Source: DAOTVC01 sp034437215 (GTDB lineage Bacteria; Chloroflexota; Anaerolineae; B4-G1; SLSP01). From it: a stretch of DNA of 22,769 bases. The stretch is from the NCBI GenBank assembly GCA_034437215.1, contig DAOTVC010000014.1, positions 1 through 22,769 on the forward strand, read 5' to 3'. Position 1 is the first letter of the stretch, and every line of letters starts with the position of its first letter. Shown here in pieces: positions 1 through 8,148 of the stretch. The notes beneath the pieces were generated by a model, which was given only the letters and a program-made list of their open reading frames with translations, did no database searches and was not told where the DNA came from. The translations under genes were made by a program, and so were the position numbers.

Positions 1-2479
1 GCACCTCCCCCTCCACGAACCAGAACACCCCCTCCCGCTCCCCCTCGGGATCCCCGAAGAGGGCATAGCTTCCCGCGCCGCCGTTGAAGGTCGTGAGGAG
101 GGTCTCGTTCACCGCCTCCAGAAGAGGGTGGCCCGGCGCCACGAACTCTGCCTCCGGGTGGAGGCGGGCGTAGCCCTTGTCGAAGGTCACCTGCCCGTAG
201 GTGCGGAAGAGCTGCCCGTAGGTGGTCTTGAAGTCGTAGTCCTGGGCCCAGTCCCGCAGCCGGTAGGGCACGTCAGGGACGCGGTAGCCCCCCTCCCGCC
301 GTTCCAGCCGTCCCTCCAGCCGCCGGAAGGCGCGCACGAAGTAGTCCTCCACGTACTCCGGCACCAGCCGGTTCTCCTCCGCCTCCAGCGCCTCCAGGTG
401 CAGCCCCGTGTAGTCGATGTGGCGGGTCGCCAGCCCGGTCAGAAAGACCTCCTCCATCGTTCGCTGCAGCGAGCGCTCGTCCACCGCCGCGATCTGCTGC
501 TCCAGCTCCTCCATGCGCCGCTGGCTGAAGATGGCGTCGCGCAGCAGCTCGTCCAGCCGCGTACCCGGCAGGAGTTCACCGATCACGTCGAAGACCCGGT
601 CGCCCAGGTCCTGCCGCATCTGCTCCAGCTTGGCAAAGAGGCGCTCCAGGAGCTGCCCCTCCCGCGTGTCGCGCGTGACGAGGTTCCAGATGTGCACCTC
701 CCGGTCCTGGCCGTAGCGGTGGATCCGCCCCATGCGCTGCTCCAGCCGGTTGGGGTTCCAGGGGATGTCGTAGTTGACCATCAACGAACAGAACTGCAGG
801 TTGATGCCCTCCCCTGCCGCCTCGGTGGCCACCAGGATCTGGGCCCGGTCGCGGAACTCGTGCTCGGCGGCGATGCGGGCGTCCATGTGCAGCCCGCCGT
901 GAATGGTCACCACGTCGTAGCCCCACTCCCGCAGTTTGCCCAGGGGCCGGTCCCCCTGCCCATCTCCCGCCAGGTAGTCGAGGGTATCGGTGAACTCGGT
1001 GAAGATGAGGAGTTTGCGCTCTCCCAGGTGCGCCAGCACGTCATCGCGCAGCGCCACCAGCTTGCTCTCGATCTCCTGGCGGCGCACCCGCTCGGCCTGC
1101 GCGCTGAGCACCTCCAGCTGCGCGATCTCCGCCCGGACCTGCTCGAGGTTCTGGGCGATGGTCAGGTGCTCCAACCGCTCCTCGATGCGCTCCCGCTCCT
1201 CCTCCGGCAGGTCGGCCAGCTCCTCCGCGCTGAGGTTCTGCGCCCGCAGGTAGTCCTCCGGCGCCTCGCGGATCTTCTCCGGCAGCTGCAGGAGCGCCTC
1301 CAGCTTGGCTATCCGCCGCTCCAGGGAGCGGTGGATGGCGTGGGTGCTGGAGGTGAGCCGCCGCTGCAGGATCATCAGGGCGAAGGAGATGCTGCGGTTC
1401 TCCTTGGCCCGGTCGAAGTAGTCCTGGACGTAGCGGGTGACGCCGTTGTAGAGCGCCTGCTCCTCGGCGGTGAGGCGGAAGCGCACCGTGTGGACGTGGC
1501 GCGGCGGGAAGATGGGGCGCCCGTCGAAGGTAAGCATGTCCTCCTTGAGGCGGCGGATGAAGACGGGGTTGTCCTGGCTCTCCACCGACTCCTGGAGCAG
1601 CTCGGGCTGGGCGAAGAAGCCCGGGCGCAGCAGATCGAGGAAGAGGCGGAAGTTCTCCTCGTCGCCCTTGTGGGGCGTGGCGGTGAGGAAGAGCAGGTGC
1701 TCGGTCTGCTGCGAGAGGAGCTCGCCCAACCGGTAGCGCTGGGTCTTGTCCACCTTGCGCTGCCGGCTCGTCTCGTAGACGTAGGCGCTCATCTTGTGGG
1801 CCTCGTCGACGATGATCAGATCCCAGCGCGCGCTGCGCAGGGTCTCCCGCACGTCCGGCTGCTTGAGGAAATCGATGGAGGCGATGGCGGCGGCGTGCTC
1901 CTCCCAGACGTTCTCCGCCCACGAGGCGTGCATCACGTGGCGGTCGATGAGGGTGAAGGGCTCGTTGAAGCGCTCCTTCAGCTCCCGCTGCCACTGGTAC
2001 TTGAGATGGCCCGGCGCCACGATGAGCACCCGCCGCACCAGGGCGCGGTACTGCAGCTCCTTGAGGATCAGCCCCGCCATGATGGTCTTGCCGGCGCCGG
2101 GATCGTCGGCGATGAGGAAGCGCAGCCGGGGCGATTGCAGGGCGTAGTGGTAGACGGCCTCGATCTGGTGGGGCAGCGGGTCGACCTGGGAGACGCTGAT
2201 GGCCAGGTGGGGATCGAACTGGTAGGCCAGGCGCAGGCGGTGGGCCTCGACGAACAAGAAGAAGTCCTCCGCCCGCTCCACGCGGGTCACCGCGTGAGCG
2301 TCGACCACCTCCACCTGGGCCAGCTGGTCCGCGGAGATACGGACCGCCTGGTAGCGGTGCCCGCCGTCGTCGAGCACCACCTCGAGGAGGTAGTAGCCGG
2401 AGCGTGGCTCGAACTGCTTCACCTCGGCCGGAGCCGAGAGAAAGGGGGCCGTGATGCGTTGACCGGGTTGTAGATCCAT
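1..2479 (-). CDS. SNF2/RapA-like DEAD/DEAH helicase (3' end outside window)
   Basis: An ATP-dependent superfamily 2 helicase or translocase of the SNF2/RapA type, acting on nucleic acid in the cytoplasm. The frame is open from the ATG at 2479 to the left edge (826 codons, no stop), so the C-terminus is missing. Visible motifs are the P-loop DDPGAGKTIMAGL (residues 125-137, K131), DEAH (225-228), TATPH (266-270) and motif VI QRMGRIHRYGQ (581-591). A charged helical insertion lies between the two RecA lobes, around residues 390-480. The DPGAGKT form of the P-loop, instead of DEVGLGKT, is what I recall from SNF2 proteins of DISARM (DrmD) and other restriction-associated loci; that link is inference, since no methylase or DrmABC gene is in view. 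It has its own promoter at 2629-2656, so it is probably a separate unit from the genes to its right. The start is supported by AGGTGAGG four bases upstream. A longer out-of-frame reading from 2489 is a shadow. Confidence 0.9.
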   Translation of the reverse strand, partial: MDLQPGQRITAPFLSAPAEVKQFEPRSGYYLLEVVLDDGGHRYQAVRISADQLAQVEVVDAHAVTRVERAEDFFLFVEAHRLRLAYQFDPHLAISVSQVDPLPHQIEAVYHYALQSPRLRFLIADDPGAGKTIMAGLILKELQYRALVRRVLIVAPGHLKYQWQRELKERFNEPFTLIDRHVMHASWAENVWEEHAAAIASIDFLKQPDVRETLRSARWDLIIVDEAHKMSAYVYETSRQRKVDKTQRYRLGELLSQQTEHLLFLTATPHKGDEENFRLFLDLLRPGFFAQPELLQESVESQDNPVFIRRLKEDMLTFDGRPIFPPRHVHTVRFRLTAEEQALYNGVTRYVQDYFDRAKENRSISFALMILQRRLTSSTHAIHRSLERRIAKLEALLQLPEKIREAPEDYLRAQNLSAEELADLPEEERERIEERLEHLTIAQNLEQVRAEIAQLEVLSAQAERVRRQEIESKLVALRDDVLAHLGERKLLIFTEFTDTLDYLAGDGQGDRPLGKLREWGYDVVTIHGGLHMDARIAAEHEFRDRAQILVATEAAGEGINLQFCSLMVNYDIPWNPNRLEQRMGRIHRYGQDREVHIWNLVTRDTREGQLLERLFAKLEQMRQDLGDRVFDVIGELLPGTRLDELLRDAIFSQRRMEELEQQIAAVDERSLQRTMEEVFLTGLATRHIDYTGLHLEALEAEENRLVPEYVEDYFVRAFRRLEGRLERREGGYRVPDVPYRLRDWAQDYDFKTTYGQLFRTYGQVTFDKGYARLHPEAEFVAPGHPLLEAVNETLLTTFNGGAGSYALFGDPEGEREGVFWFVEGEV

Positions 2480-2483
2480 GTCG

Positions 2484-2497
2484 CCTCACCTGTGAGG
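2484..2497 (-). promoter_or_regulatory. Hairpin covering the helicase Shine-Dalgarno
   Basis: On the minus strand the sequence just before the helicase ATG reads CCTCACAGGTGAGG, a perfect inverted repeat. Its right arm is the Shine-Dalgarno (AGGTGAGG) for the start at 2479. A realistic fold is a 5-bp stem with a 4-base loop, which would partly hide the ribosome-binding site. The stem is short, so real regulation is uncertain. Confidence 0.35.
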
Positions 2498-2628
2498 TAC
2501 CGAAAAACCCACCGACTGCTTGACGCCGGCGGGCTTGATGCTATCCTGGAACCATCAGGGCGCCGGAATCGCCTTGGTCAATGCCTCGGGCTTCACAGAG
2601 CCGCGGGGCACTTTTGTTGCTGCGTCCG

Positions 2629-2656
2629 ATTATAGTGCTAGTCTGAATATCGTCAA
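2629..2656 (-). promoter_or_regulatory. Sigma-70 promoter of the helicase gene
   Basis: On the minus strand, TTGACG (2656-2651) is followed after 16 bases by TATAAT (2634-2629), one mismatch from consensus overall. The predicted transcript would start near 2622, leaving a leader of about 140 bases before the helicase ATG. Apart from the hairpin over the ribosome-binding site and a possible five-codon ATG frame near its middle, I see nothing definite in the leader. The site lies downstream of the 384-aa gene and makes the helicase independent of the long operon. Confidence 0.7.
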
Positions 2657-2701
2657 AATGGCGTTGCGCGGCGCGGGTAGTTCTAACTGACCAGCCCTAT
2701 C

Positions 2702-3856
2702 TCAGGCGTGTTTGAAGCGCCGGGCGAAGGTGCGCCAACCACGATCGTTGAAGGCCTCGACGGCAGCGTCTAGAATGGGGGTATGGATGCTGCGGTTGTC
2801 GGCGTCCAGCCAGCCGCTCGACCAGGACTTGCCGCCCGGCATGAAGTTGTCCACCCGGAAGCTGGCCCGCTTGCGCACTCGAAGGTCGATGGGCTTCTGG
2901 ATTCGTGGAATCTGCCCACGGTCGAGCAGGCGGTTGAGCGCCGTCTCGATCTTGCGACCGGAGGGCGCCTTCACCTCACAAGAGACGAAGTCGAAGGTGC
3001 CGTCCTCGTACTCGTAGCGATATTCGATGCAGCCGGGGGCGTCATCCGCGATGTGGGTGAAGTGGGCATTGATCCACTGTTCGTAGAAGGAGCACTCCAG
3101 TTCGTCGATGTTGGGGAGGCTCAGCGCCTGCAGTCGTTGGATGCCTTCGAATAACTCGTCGAAGAAGCGCTGCCGCCCTTCACGATTCCGGTCCAGGTAC
3201 CGCTCTTCAAGCTGGAAGGTCATCTCGTCCAGATCGACGTTTTGCATACTGCCGTCGATCACCGCCCGTTGGTCCTTGATCCAGTCCCCCATCGCGAGGC
3301 TCTGCTGGGCTTTGCCCGCGCGCTCCAGCTCGTTGGTGACGGTGTCGTAAACAGACTTCACATCGGCGAGTCCGGGCACCTTCTTGACCGCCGCGTTCAC
3401 CGACTCATCGATTGCCTGACTCACGAGCACCCCGAGCACGTCGGGGTTTGCCTCTGCGGCAGAGGCGTGGGCCATGGTCGTCTCAAACTGCGCCAGCGCG
3501 TTGAGCGTGGAGGTCAGTAACTTGCTGTGCATCTCGAGGGCTTCTTCCGCGTACTGGCGAATACGCTGTTGCACGGGGGGCGGGACGGTGACGTCCTCCT
3601 CGGTGAAGTCAATCACGTCTACGTGGGACCCACCTTCGAGGGGCTCCAACGTCTCTGCGTCCAATCCCAGGGCGTTGAGCGTGCTTTTGCCGGCAATGCC
3701 GTCGACCTGCAAGCCCTGGCGCCTCTGGAAGGCGCGCACCGCTTCGTCGGTTCCCTTACCGAAGATACCGTCCTCGACCAGGTCAAAGCCATGCAGGTTA
3801 AGAGTGCGCTGTAATGTCTTAACTTTCTCTCCACGATCTCCACGCCGAATCTTCAT
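2702..3856 (-). CDS. Peptidoglycan-binding domain protein, 384 aa
   Basis: Last gene of the long operon. Residues 4-65 form a PG_binding_1-type domain, with the usual sequence of a paired-helix repeat, 'VEDGIFGKGTDEAVRAFQ' and 'LQVDGIAGKSTLNALG'; this family binds peptidoglycan. A mostly helical middle region (about 95-265) follows. A basic C-terminal part (about 275-384) contains YRYEYEDG and DLRVRKRASFRVDNF and ends in FARRFKHA. I do not recognise the middle or C-terminal parts. There is no N-terminal signal peptide or membrane segment, which is odd for a wall-binding protein and suggests export by another route, release on lysis, or a cytoplasmic role. The start at 3856 has GGAGG five bases upstream. 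The gap from the 598-aa gene is 28 bases. No clear intrinsic terminator follows the stop. Confidence 0.88.
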   Translation of the reverse strand: MKIRRGDRGEKVKTLQRTLNLHGFDLVEDGIFGKGTDEAVRAFQRRQGLQVDGIAGKSTLNALGLDAETLEPLEGGSHVDVIDFTEEDVTVPPPVQQRIRQYAEEALEMHSKLLTSTLNALAQFETTMAHASAAEANPDVLGVLVSQAIDESVNAAVKKVPGLADVKSVYDTVTNELERAGKAQQSLAMGDWIKDQRAVIDGSMQNVDLDEMTFQLEERYLDRNREGRQRFFDELFEGIQRLQALSLPNIDELECSFYEQWINAHFTHIADDAPGCIEYRYEYEDGTFDFVSCEVKAPSGRKIETALNRLLDRGQIPRIQKPIDLRVRKRASFRVDNFMPGGKSWSSGWLDADNRSIHTPILDAAVEAFNDRGWRTFARRFKHA

Positions 3857-3884
3857 ATTACCCTCCTGGGTCTTAATCGTATCT

Positions 3885-5681
3885 CTACAAATCCTCGACG
3901 CGCGGTTCCTCCGCGCGTAGGGTCAACTTTCGGGACGATTGCCACTCCGACCATGGCGGCGCTTGGTCCTCGTCGGTGAAGGGTCGCCAGCGGTAGCGCG
4001 CTGCGAAGGGAGAGTCGGCGAAGTAGCGCCAGCGCTTCGTGGGCTGAGCGGGCGTGAAGTGCAGGACCTGGGTTTCCTTCCCTCCGGGCTCCTGCTGCAC
4101 CTCGATGGCGTAGAGGTCGACCCCCTCGGCGAATTCGCAGGTGACCTCGACGGCGTGGGGACCGTAGCCGGGAAAGGCGGGTAGATCGAAGTAGGTGTCC
4201 TCCACGGGCAGGGGATCGAGGGAGACCCTCTGTTCCGCGCTTGAAATGCTCACCGCCAGCTCCTCGTCCTGCGCATCGCGGGGTAGAGCCAGCGCCGTAG
4301 CCGGGGTCTCCTCGTCGAGGACCATCTGCCTCCGGGCCTCCTGTTCTCCACCTTCCCCCTGCCGCCAGCGTACGGTCACCTCGACGGGGGCCAGCGCTCG
4401 CAGGCCCGGCGCAGCCTCCAGTCGTACGAAGCGCACCGGGAAGTCGGTGGGGCGCAGGAAGAGGCGGGAGCCCCGTCCCTCCCCCTCCTCCCCCTCCAGG
4501 CGGGCGATACCTCTTCTGCCGCGCACCACGCTGTAGGGGGTGAACCGGTAGGCGGGCTCCTCCGTTGGGGCCAGGCGCAGCGTCACCTCACCGCGGTCCT
4601 CCGGCGCCGCGAACTTCACGCTCTTGCGTACGGTGTGGACCCGCTCGGGAGGGTGGGGCGGTGCGTGGAGCGTCACCCCCATCTCGAGCACCCCTGCGCG
4701 CTCGCGGGGCAGGTTGGCGACGACGCTTATCGGCAGTACCCCGCTGCCCACCTCCGGCACCACGACCTCCTCCACGAGTCCGTCCTCGCCAAAGAGCTCG
4801 AGCAGCCGCCGGGCAGCATCGGCCAGGTCGATCTCGTAGAAGAAGCTGCGGCGGACATCTACTGCCTCTGCCAGGTCCCACCGGAACCGGCCTGAGGGCC
4901 TCTCTTCGGGCAGGCGCACGTGGCCCTCCCGCGCGTCGCCGGGTGGAGGGACCGGGGTGCCGAACCGTTCGAAGATGCGGTCGACCAATGCGGCAGCAAA
5001 GAGCAAGCCGCTTCTCGCTTCGCCCTCGACCGTCAACGGGAGTCCGGAGACGGATTTCTCGAAAAGGGTGAGAGCGTCGGCGCGGGAGATCACGCCGTCG
5101 AGCGCGATCTCCTCCAGGGCTTCCCACAGCTGCAGGGGATCGAAGCTCACGCGGGCGTCGACGCGCGCCGCGATGCCCCGCAGGTGCACCTCCGCGGCGC
5201 CGGGCAGCAGGAGCACCTCCCCCGCCAGCGCCCGCTCCAGCAGACGGGTGGCTTCGAGGGCAAGCTGCGCGACGACCCGGGTGGGGCCGAAGCCGTTCCA
5301 ACTGAGGGGACGCGCCCGGCGCACGTCCTCGGGGAAGACGTCCCCACCGCCCACGGGCTGCAGGCGCAGCCAGCCGCCCTCCGGCGTCACCGGCGCGACG
5401 GGCGCCGCGCGCCCCTCGCGGCGCAGGTGCTCGGCGGCGGTGTCGAGGGCGTAGTCGGGTTCCAATACCAGGTCGACGACGCCGTAGGGTTCGAGCGGGC
5501 CCGAGGGGTTCGCTCCCCGCACGACCCGCAGCCTGAGCCGGGGTGCCCCCGCGTCGTCGTCCGCGATCCGCAGGCGGCGCGGCAGGGCCAGGTAGGGCCC
5601 GCCCCGTTCGAAGGGGTGGAAGAGGCGCACCTTCTCTGCCTCGAAGGGGCGTTCGAAGTCGGGCAGTCCGCGCCGGCTCAC
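3885..5681 (-). CDS. Divergent member of the operon paralogue family, 598 aa
   Basis: Unrecognised protein; a weaker relative of its neighbours by eye. The N-terminal part has 'RLFHPFERGGPYLALPRRLR' in the place of the DHE-x-P / Y-x-P motif. Around residues 150-200 it has a segment ending in LALEATRLLERALAGEVLLL that lines up with the 'FSLxL...LExAL.G...VIY' motif of the others. The C-terminal half is beta-rich, with module-like segments such as 'VEVTVRWRQGEGGEQEARRQ' and 'RWRYFADSPFAARYRWRPF'. I choose the GTG at 5681: it overlaps the TGA of the upstream gene (GTGA) and has GGAGGAG eight bases before it inside that gene, the classic arrangement for translational coupling. The upstream ATG at 5741 gives 20 extra residues that are only the out-of-frame tail of the 801-aa gene. 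No signal peptide. Confidence 0.85.
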   Translation of the reverse strand: MSRRGLPDFERPFEAEKVRLFHPFERGGPYLALPRRLRIADDDAGAPRLRLRVVRGANPSGPLEPYGVVDLVLEPDYALDTAAEHLRREGRAAPVAPVTPEGGWLRLQPVGGGDVFPEDVRRARPLSWNGFGPTRVVAQLALEATRLLERALAGEVLLLPGAAEVHLRGIAARVDARVSFDPLQLWEALEEIALDGVISRADALTLFEKSVSGLPLTVEGEARSGLLFAAALVDRIFERFGTPVPPPGDAREGHVRLPEERPSGRFRWDLAEAVDVRRSFFYEIDLADAARRLLELFGEDGLVEEVVVPEVGSGVLPISVVANLPRERAGVLEMGVTLHAPPHPPERVHTVRKSVKFAAPEDRGEVTLRLAPTEEPAYRFTPYSVVRGRRGIARLEGEEGEGRGSRLFLRPTDFPVRFVRLEAAPGLRALAPVEVTVRWRQGEGGEQEARRQMVLDEETPATALALPRDAQDEELAVSISSAEQRVSLDPLPVEDTYFDLPAFPGYGPHAVEVTCEFAEGVDLYAIEVQQEPGGKETQVLHFTPAQPTKRWRYFADSPFAARYRWRPFTDEDQAPPWSEWQSSRKLTLRAEEPRVEDL

Positions 5682-8083
5682 GCCAGCAGCTCCTCCAGCA
5701 TCAACTCCGGAAGGAGAGTGTCGGCACTGTCGCTGCGCCACTCCTCATCCCGCACAAAACGAGTGCCCCCATTTTCCGCCAGGACGAAGGTCAGCCTGTA
5801 CTGGTAGGCGTCCACCTCGTCGATGGCCTCGGGATCGACACCCGAGAGCACCACGGAGCGGATGGAGCGCGGCACCGCCACCTCTTGAAGGGGCTCTTCC
5901 GGTGTGAGGGTGGCGTCGGGCGCGCCCTTGAAGTCCACGGTGATCTGTTTGATCTCTATCTCCGGCAGGTCGGCCAACGGCTCGAAGAAGGCCTGGGCGG
6001 TTACCGGCCGGGTGAGCGTGGTCGCCGTGGTGGGGTCCAGGATGGCGTCGTAGACCTGATCCGGGTCGAGCTCCTCGGCGCGCAGCGTCAGGGGAATCTC
6101 CTCGGGCTCCGCCGCTCCCGTCTTGACGTAGACCTCTCCACGCAGAAAGACGGTGGAAGCCCCGAAGAGAGCAGCGTAGACGGTCTGGAAGTCCTCCATG
6201 CTCATGCGCAGCAGCGCGTGAATGCCCGTCTCCAGGTCCACGAGGATGTCGTCCGCCGCCGCCCCCTCTTCCTCTGAGCCGAAGGGCAGGGTCAGCCTGA
6301 AGGTGGGCTGCTTGGCGGGATAGGGCTGAAAGCGGACTTCGTCGACGCCCGTGGCCCTCTGCAGCTGCTCCTGCGCCCCCTCGCGGCGCTCCGCTTCGTA
6401 GACGGGTTCGGCGTGGTACTCGAGTTCCACGGTGACGTCCTGCGCGGCGTCGGCGTCCGCGGTGTCGAAGCGCAGGCGCATCACGGGGAAGTGGGGCGGC
6501 TCCGCTTCGCGCGCCAGGACGAAGCGGTCCGGCAAGTCGAAGACGACCTCCGGTCGCGCCGGGTCCCAGTGGTAGAGGTGGCCCTCCACCCGCGCCGATA
6601 CCAGCTCCCCCTCCCCGACGGGCTCCGTGGTGCGGTGGGCGAGGACCACAAAGGGATCGGGGCTTACGACGTGGTCGAGGGTCACCTCCCGGTTGACGAA
6701 GGCGGGGCGCTCCCTTGCCTCCTGCTGCGCTTTCTGGGTCCGCTCCAAACGTGCCTTGCTTGCCTCCAGAGACTCCAGGGTCTCCTCCACCTTCGCCCTG
6801 GCGCGCTTACGCTGCCGCGAGACACGCTCCAGCGACTCCTTCGCGGAGGCCAGCCTCTCGGTGAGGCGACCCTGACCGCCCTCGGTGCGGTGGTCGCGCA
6901 CCTGCGCGCTTTCCCCGCGCTCTGCTCTCGTCCGGTGGTCGCGCACCTGCGCGCTTCCCCCGCGCTCTGCTCTCGTCCGGTGGTCACGACGGCGAACGGA
7001 CCCTTCAATCTTGGCCCGGTGGTCGCGCACACGCTCCCTGATCTTGCGCGCCCGCCTATCGCTTTCCTCCGCCTTCTCGGCGCGATGATCGCGCGCCTTC
7101 GCCCCCTTGCGCAATGCCTGGTGCAGGCGCTGGCGCTCTTCCTGCAGCTCCTGCTCGCGCCGCGAGAGATCGGCTGCCTCGCTCTTGGCCTCCTCCACCC
7201 GACGCTGCTGTGCCTGCTGCTGTGCCCTGAGTTTCTCGACCGTCTGCTGCAGCTGCTGCTGTTCAGTGGCACGTTTCTCGCGCAGGGCCACCGTCGCCTG
7301 GCGTTGTACGACCAACTGCGCACCACGGTCGGTTTCGCGCAGCGCCGTCTGCAGCTCGTGCCACACGCCCGTGTCACTAATCCGCAGCGCCACCCGCAGT
7401 CCGTCCTCCAACTCTTCTACCTCGTCGAAGGAGAGCTGCCGGCGACCCTCGGAGCGGTTGTAGCCGATAGTGGGGTCCACGACGTGAGGCAGCTGCGCGG
7501 CGTCGGCGTCGCGCACCGCCTCCTCGATCCCCGCCGCGGGGTAGGGGTGCAGCCGCATGGACAGCGCCCCGCCGCCGGAAGGGTCGTCCTCGACCCGTAC
7601 CTCGAACTCCCGACCCTCACCCACGCGTCGCGTAGCGAGGCGGTAGCGGGGCAGGTAGAGCTGTTTGCCGGGCTCCTCGTGGTCGGTGAAGAGGAGCAGA
7701 TCGGTGACGGGTCGGGCCGGGCTGATGGGGGCCGACGCTCCCTCGTGCGTGTCGGCGGCGCCCTCGAATTCACCGCGGGCGATGGCTTCAACGGTTTCCT
7801 TGGCTTCTTTGAGGCCCACGCCGGTGGCGGCCCGGTAGCGCTTGATGGCGTGGATCTTCCCGTTGGCGCGCAGCAGCTCCATCACCTCCTGCTCCAGTGC
7901 ATCGTGAGAGACGTCTTCACGACTCGTACCCTCGAATTCACCGCGGGCGATGGCTTCCACCGCGTCCTTGGACTCCTTCAATCCCATGTTCGTCACCTGA
8001 CGGTGAAGCTTGATCGCCTCGATCTTCTTGCCCTTGTCGAGCAGTCCTCGAATTCTCCTTAGCGTGGTCTCAGTCAAGCTCAT
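5678..8083 (-). CDS. L7/L12-CTD-like repeats fused to paralogue domain and coiled coil, 801 aa
   Basis: A chimeric protein. Residues 1-52 and 59-109 are two copies of a unit like the ribosomal L7/L12 C-terminal domain (GKKIEAIKLHRQVTNMGLKE and GKIHAIKRYRAATGVGLKEA, each followed by VEAIARGEFEG). Residues about 127-260 match the family domain (LLLFTDHEEPGKQLYLPRYR, later GVWHELQTALRETDRGAQLV). Residues about 262-460 are a charged, glutamine-rich coiled coil with five RDHR motifs. From about 460 to the end are beta-rich segments, including VSPDPFVVLAHRT and FLRGEVYVKTGAAEPEEI. L7/L12-type domains in bacterial proteins outside the ribosome are known, but what they bind is generally unclear; the role here is unknown. 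The start at 8083 has AAAGGAGG five bases upstream. The stop overlaps the GTG of the 598-aa gene. Not secreted as far as the N-terminus shows. Confidence 0.9.
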   Translation of the reverse strand: MSLTETTLRRIRGLLDKGKKIEAIKLHRQVTNMGLKESKDAVEAIARGEFEGTSREDVSHDALEQEVMELLRANGKIHAIKRYRAATGVGLKEAKETVEAIARGEFEGAADTHEGASAPISPARPVTDLLLFTDHEEPGKQLYLPRYRLATRRVGEGREFEVRVEDDPSGGGALSMRLHPYPAAGIEEAVRDADAAQLPHVVDPTIGYNRSEGRRQLSFDEVEELEDGLRVALRISDTGVWHELQTALRETDRGAQLVVQRQATVALREKRATEQQQLQQTVEKLRAQQQAQQRRVEEAKSEAADLSRREQELQEERQRLHQALRKGAKARDHRAEKAEESDRRARKIRERVRDHRAKIEGSVRRRDHRTRAERGGSAQVRDHRTRAERGESAQVRDHRTEGGQGRLTERLASAKESLERVSRQRKRARAKVEETLESLEASKARLERTQKAQQEARERPAFVNREVTLDHVVSPDPFVVLAHRTTEPVGEGELVSARVEGHLYHWDPARPEVVFDLPDRFVLAREAEPPHFPVMRLRFDTADADAAQDVTVELEYHAEPVYEAERREGAQEQLQRATGVDEVRFQPYPAKQPTFRLTLPFGSEEEGAAADDILVDLETGIHALLRMSMEDFQTVYAALFGASTVFLRGEVYVKTGAAEPEEIPLTLRAEELDPDQVYDAILDPTTATTLTRPVTAQAFFEPLADLPEIEIKQITVDFKGAPDATLTPEEPLQEVAVPRSIRSVVLSGVDPEAIDEVDAYQYRLTFVLAENGGTRFVRDEEWRSDSADTLLPELMLEELLA
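6888..7019 (-). repeat. 45-bp tandem repeat in the coiled coil (RDHR units)
   Basis: Units beginning CGGTGGTCGCGCACCTGCGC (plus-strand reading) start at 6888 and 6933, nearly identical over 45 bases, with a third partial copy at 6978 and the core again at 7017. They encode the 15-residue unit RDHRTRAERGGSAQV (second copy RDHRTRAERGESAQV). A looser copy of the motif occurs near 7080. The period is a multiple of three, so expansion or loss keeps the frame. Confidence 0.85.
7761..7957 (-). repeat. 29-bp direct repeats marking the L7/L12-like duplication
   Basis: The 29 bases at 7761-7789 and 7929-7957 are identical (both begin CCCTCGAATTCACCGCGGGC), 168 bases or 56 codons apart. They encode the same end, EAIARGEFEG, of both L7/L12-like units. 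Identity at the DNA level, while the rest of the units has diverged, points to recent duplication or gene conversion in this part. Confidence 0.85.
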
Positions 8084-8148
8084 CTGTACCTCCTTTGCCG
8101 GTCCTTCGCTTCGTTGAAAGAAGCTCCGCCATCACATCATCGGCCCTC

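Noticed and set aside
128..2473. 781-codon plus-strand open frame opposite the helicase gene
   Set aside because: It mirrors the helicase reading frame; its product is rich in L, V, G, R and H with no domain, and the minus strand shows all helicase motifs.
5682..5741. Upstream ATG start for the 598-aa gene
   Set aside because: The added 20 residues are an out-of-frame reading of the 801-aa gene; the GTG at 5681 has a strong Shine-Dalgarno and a stop-start overlap.
6888..7019. CRISPR-like array
   Set aside because: The repeats are directly tandem without spacers and are in frame inside a coding gene.
6413..8062. 549-codon plus-strand open frame opposite the 801-aa gene
   Set aside because: It is the antisense of the coiled coil and repeats; its apparent repeats are only the 45-bp tandem read backwards.
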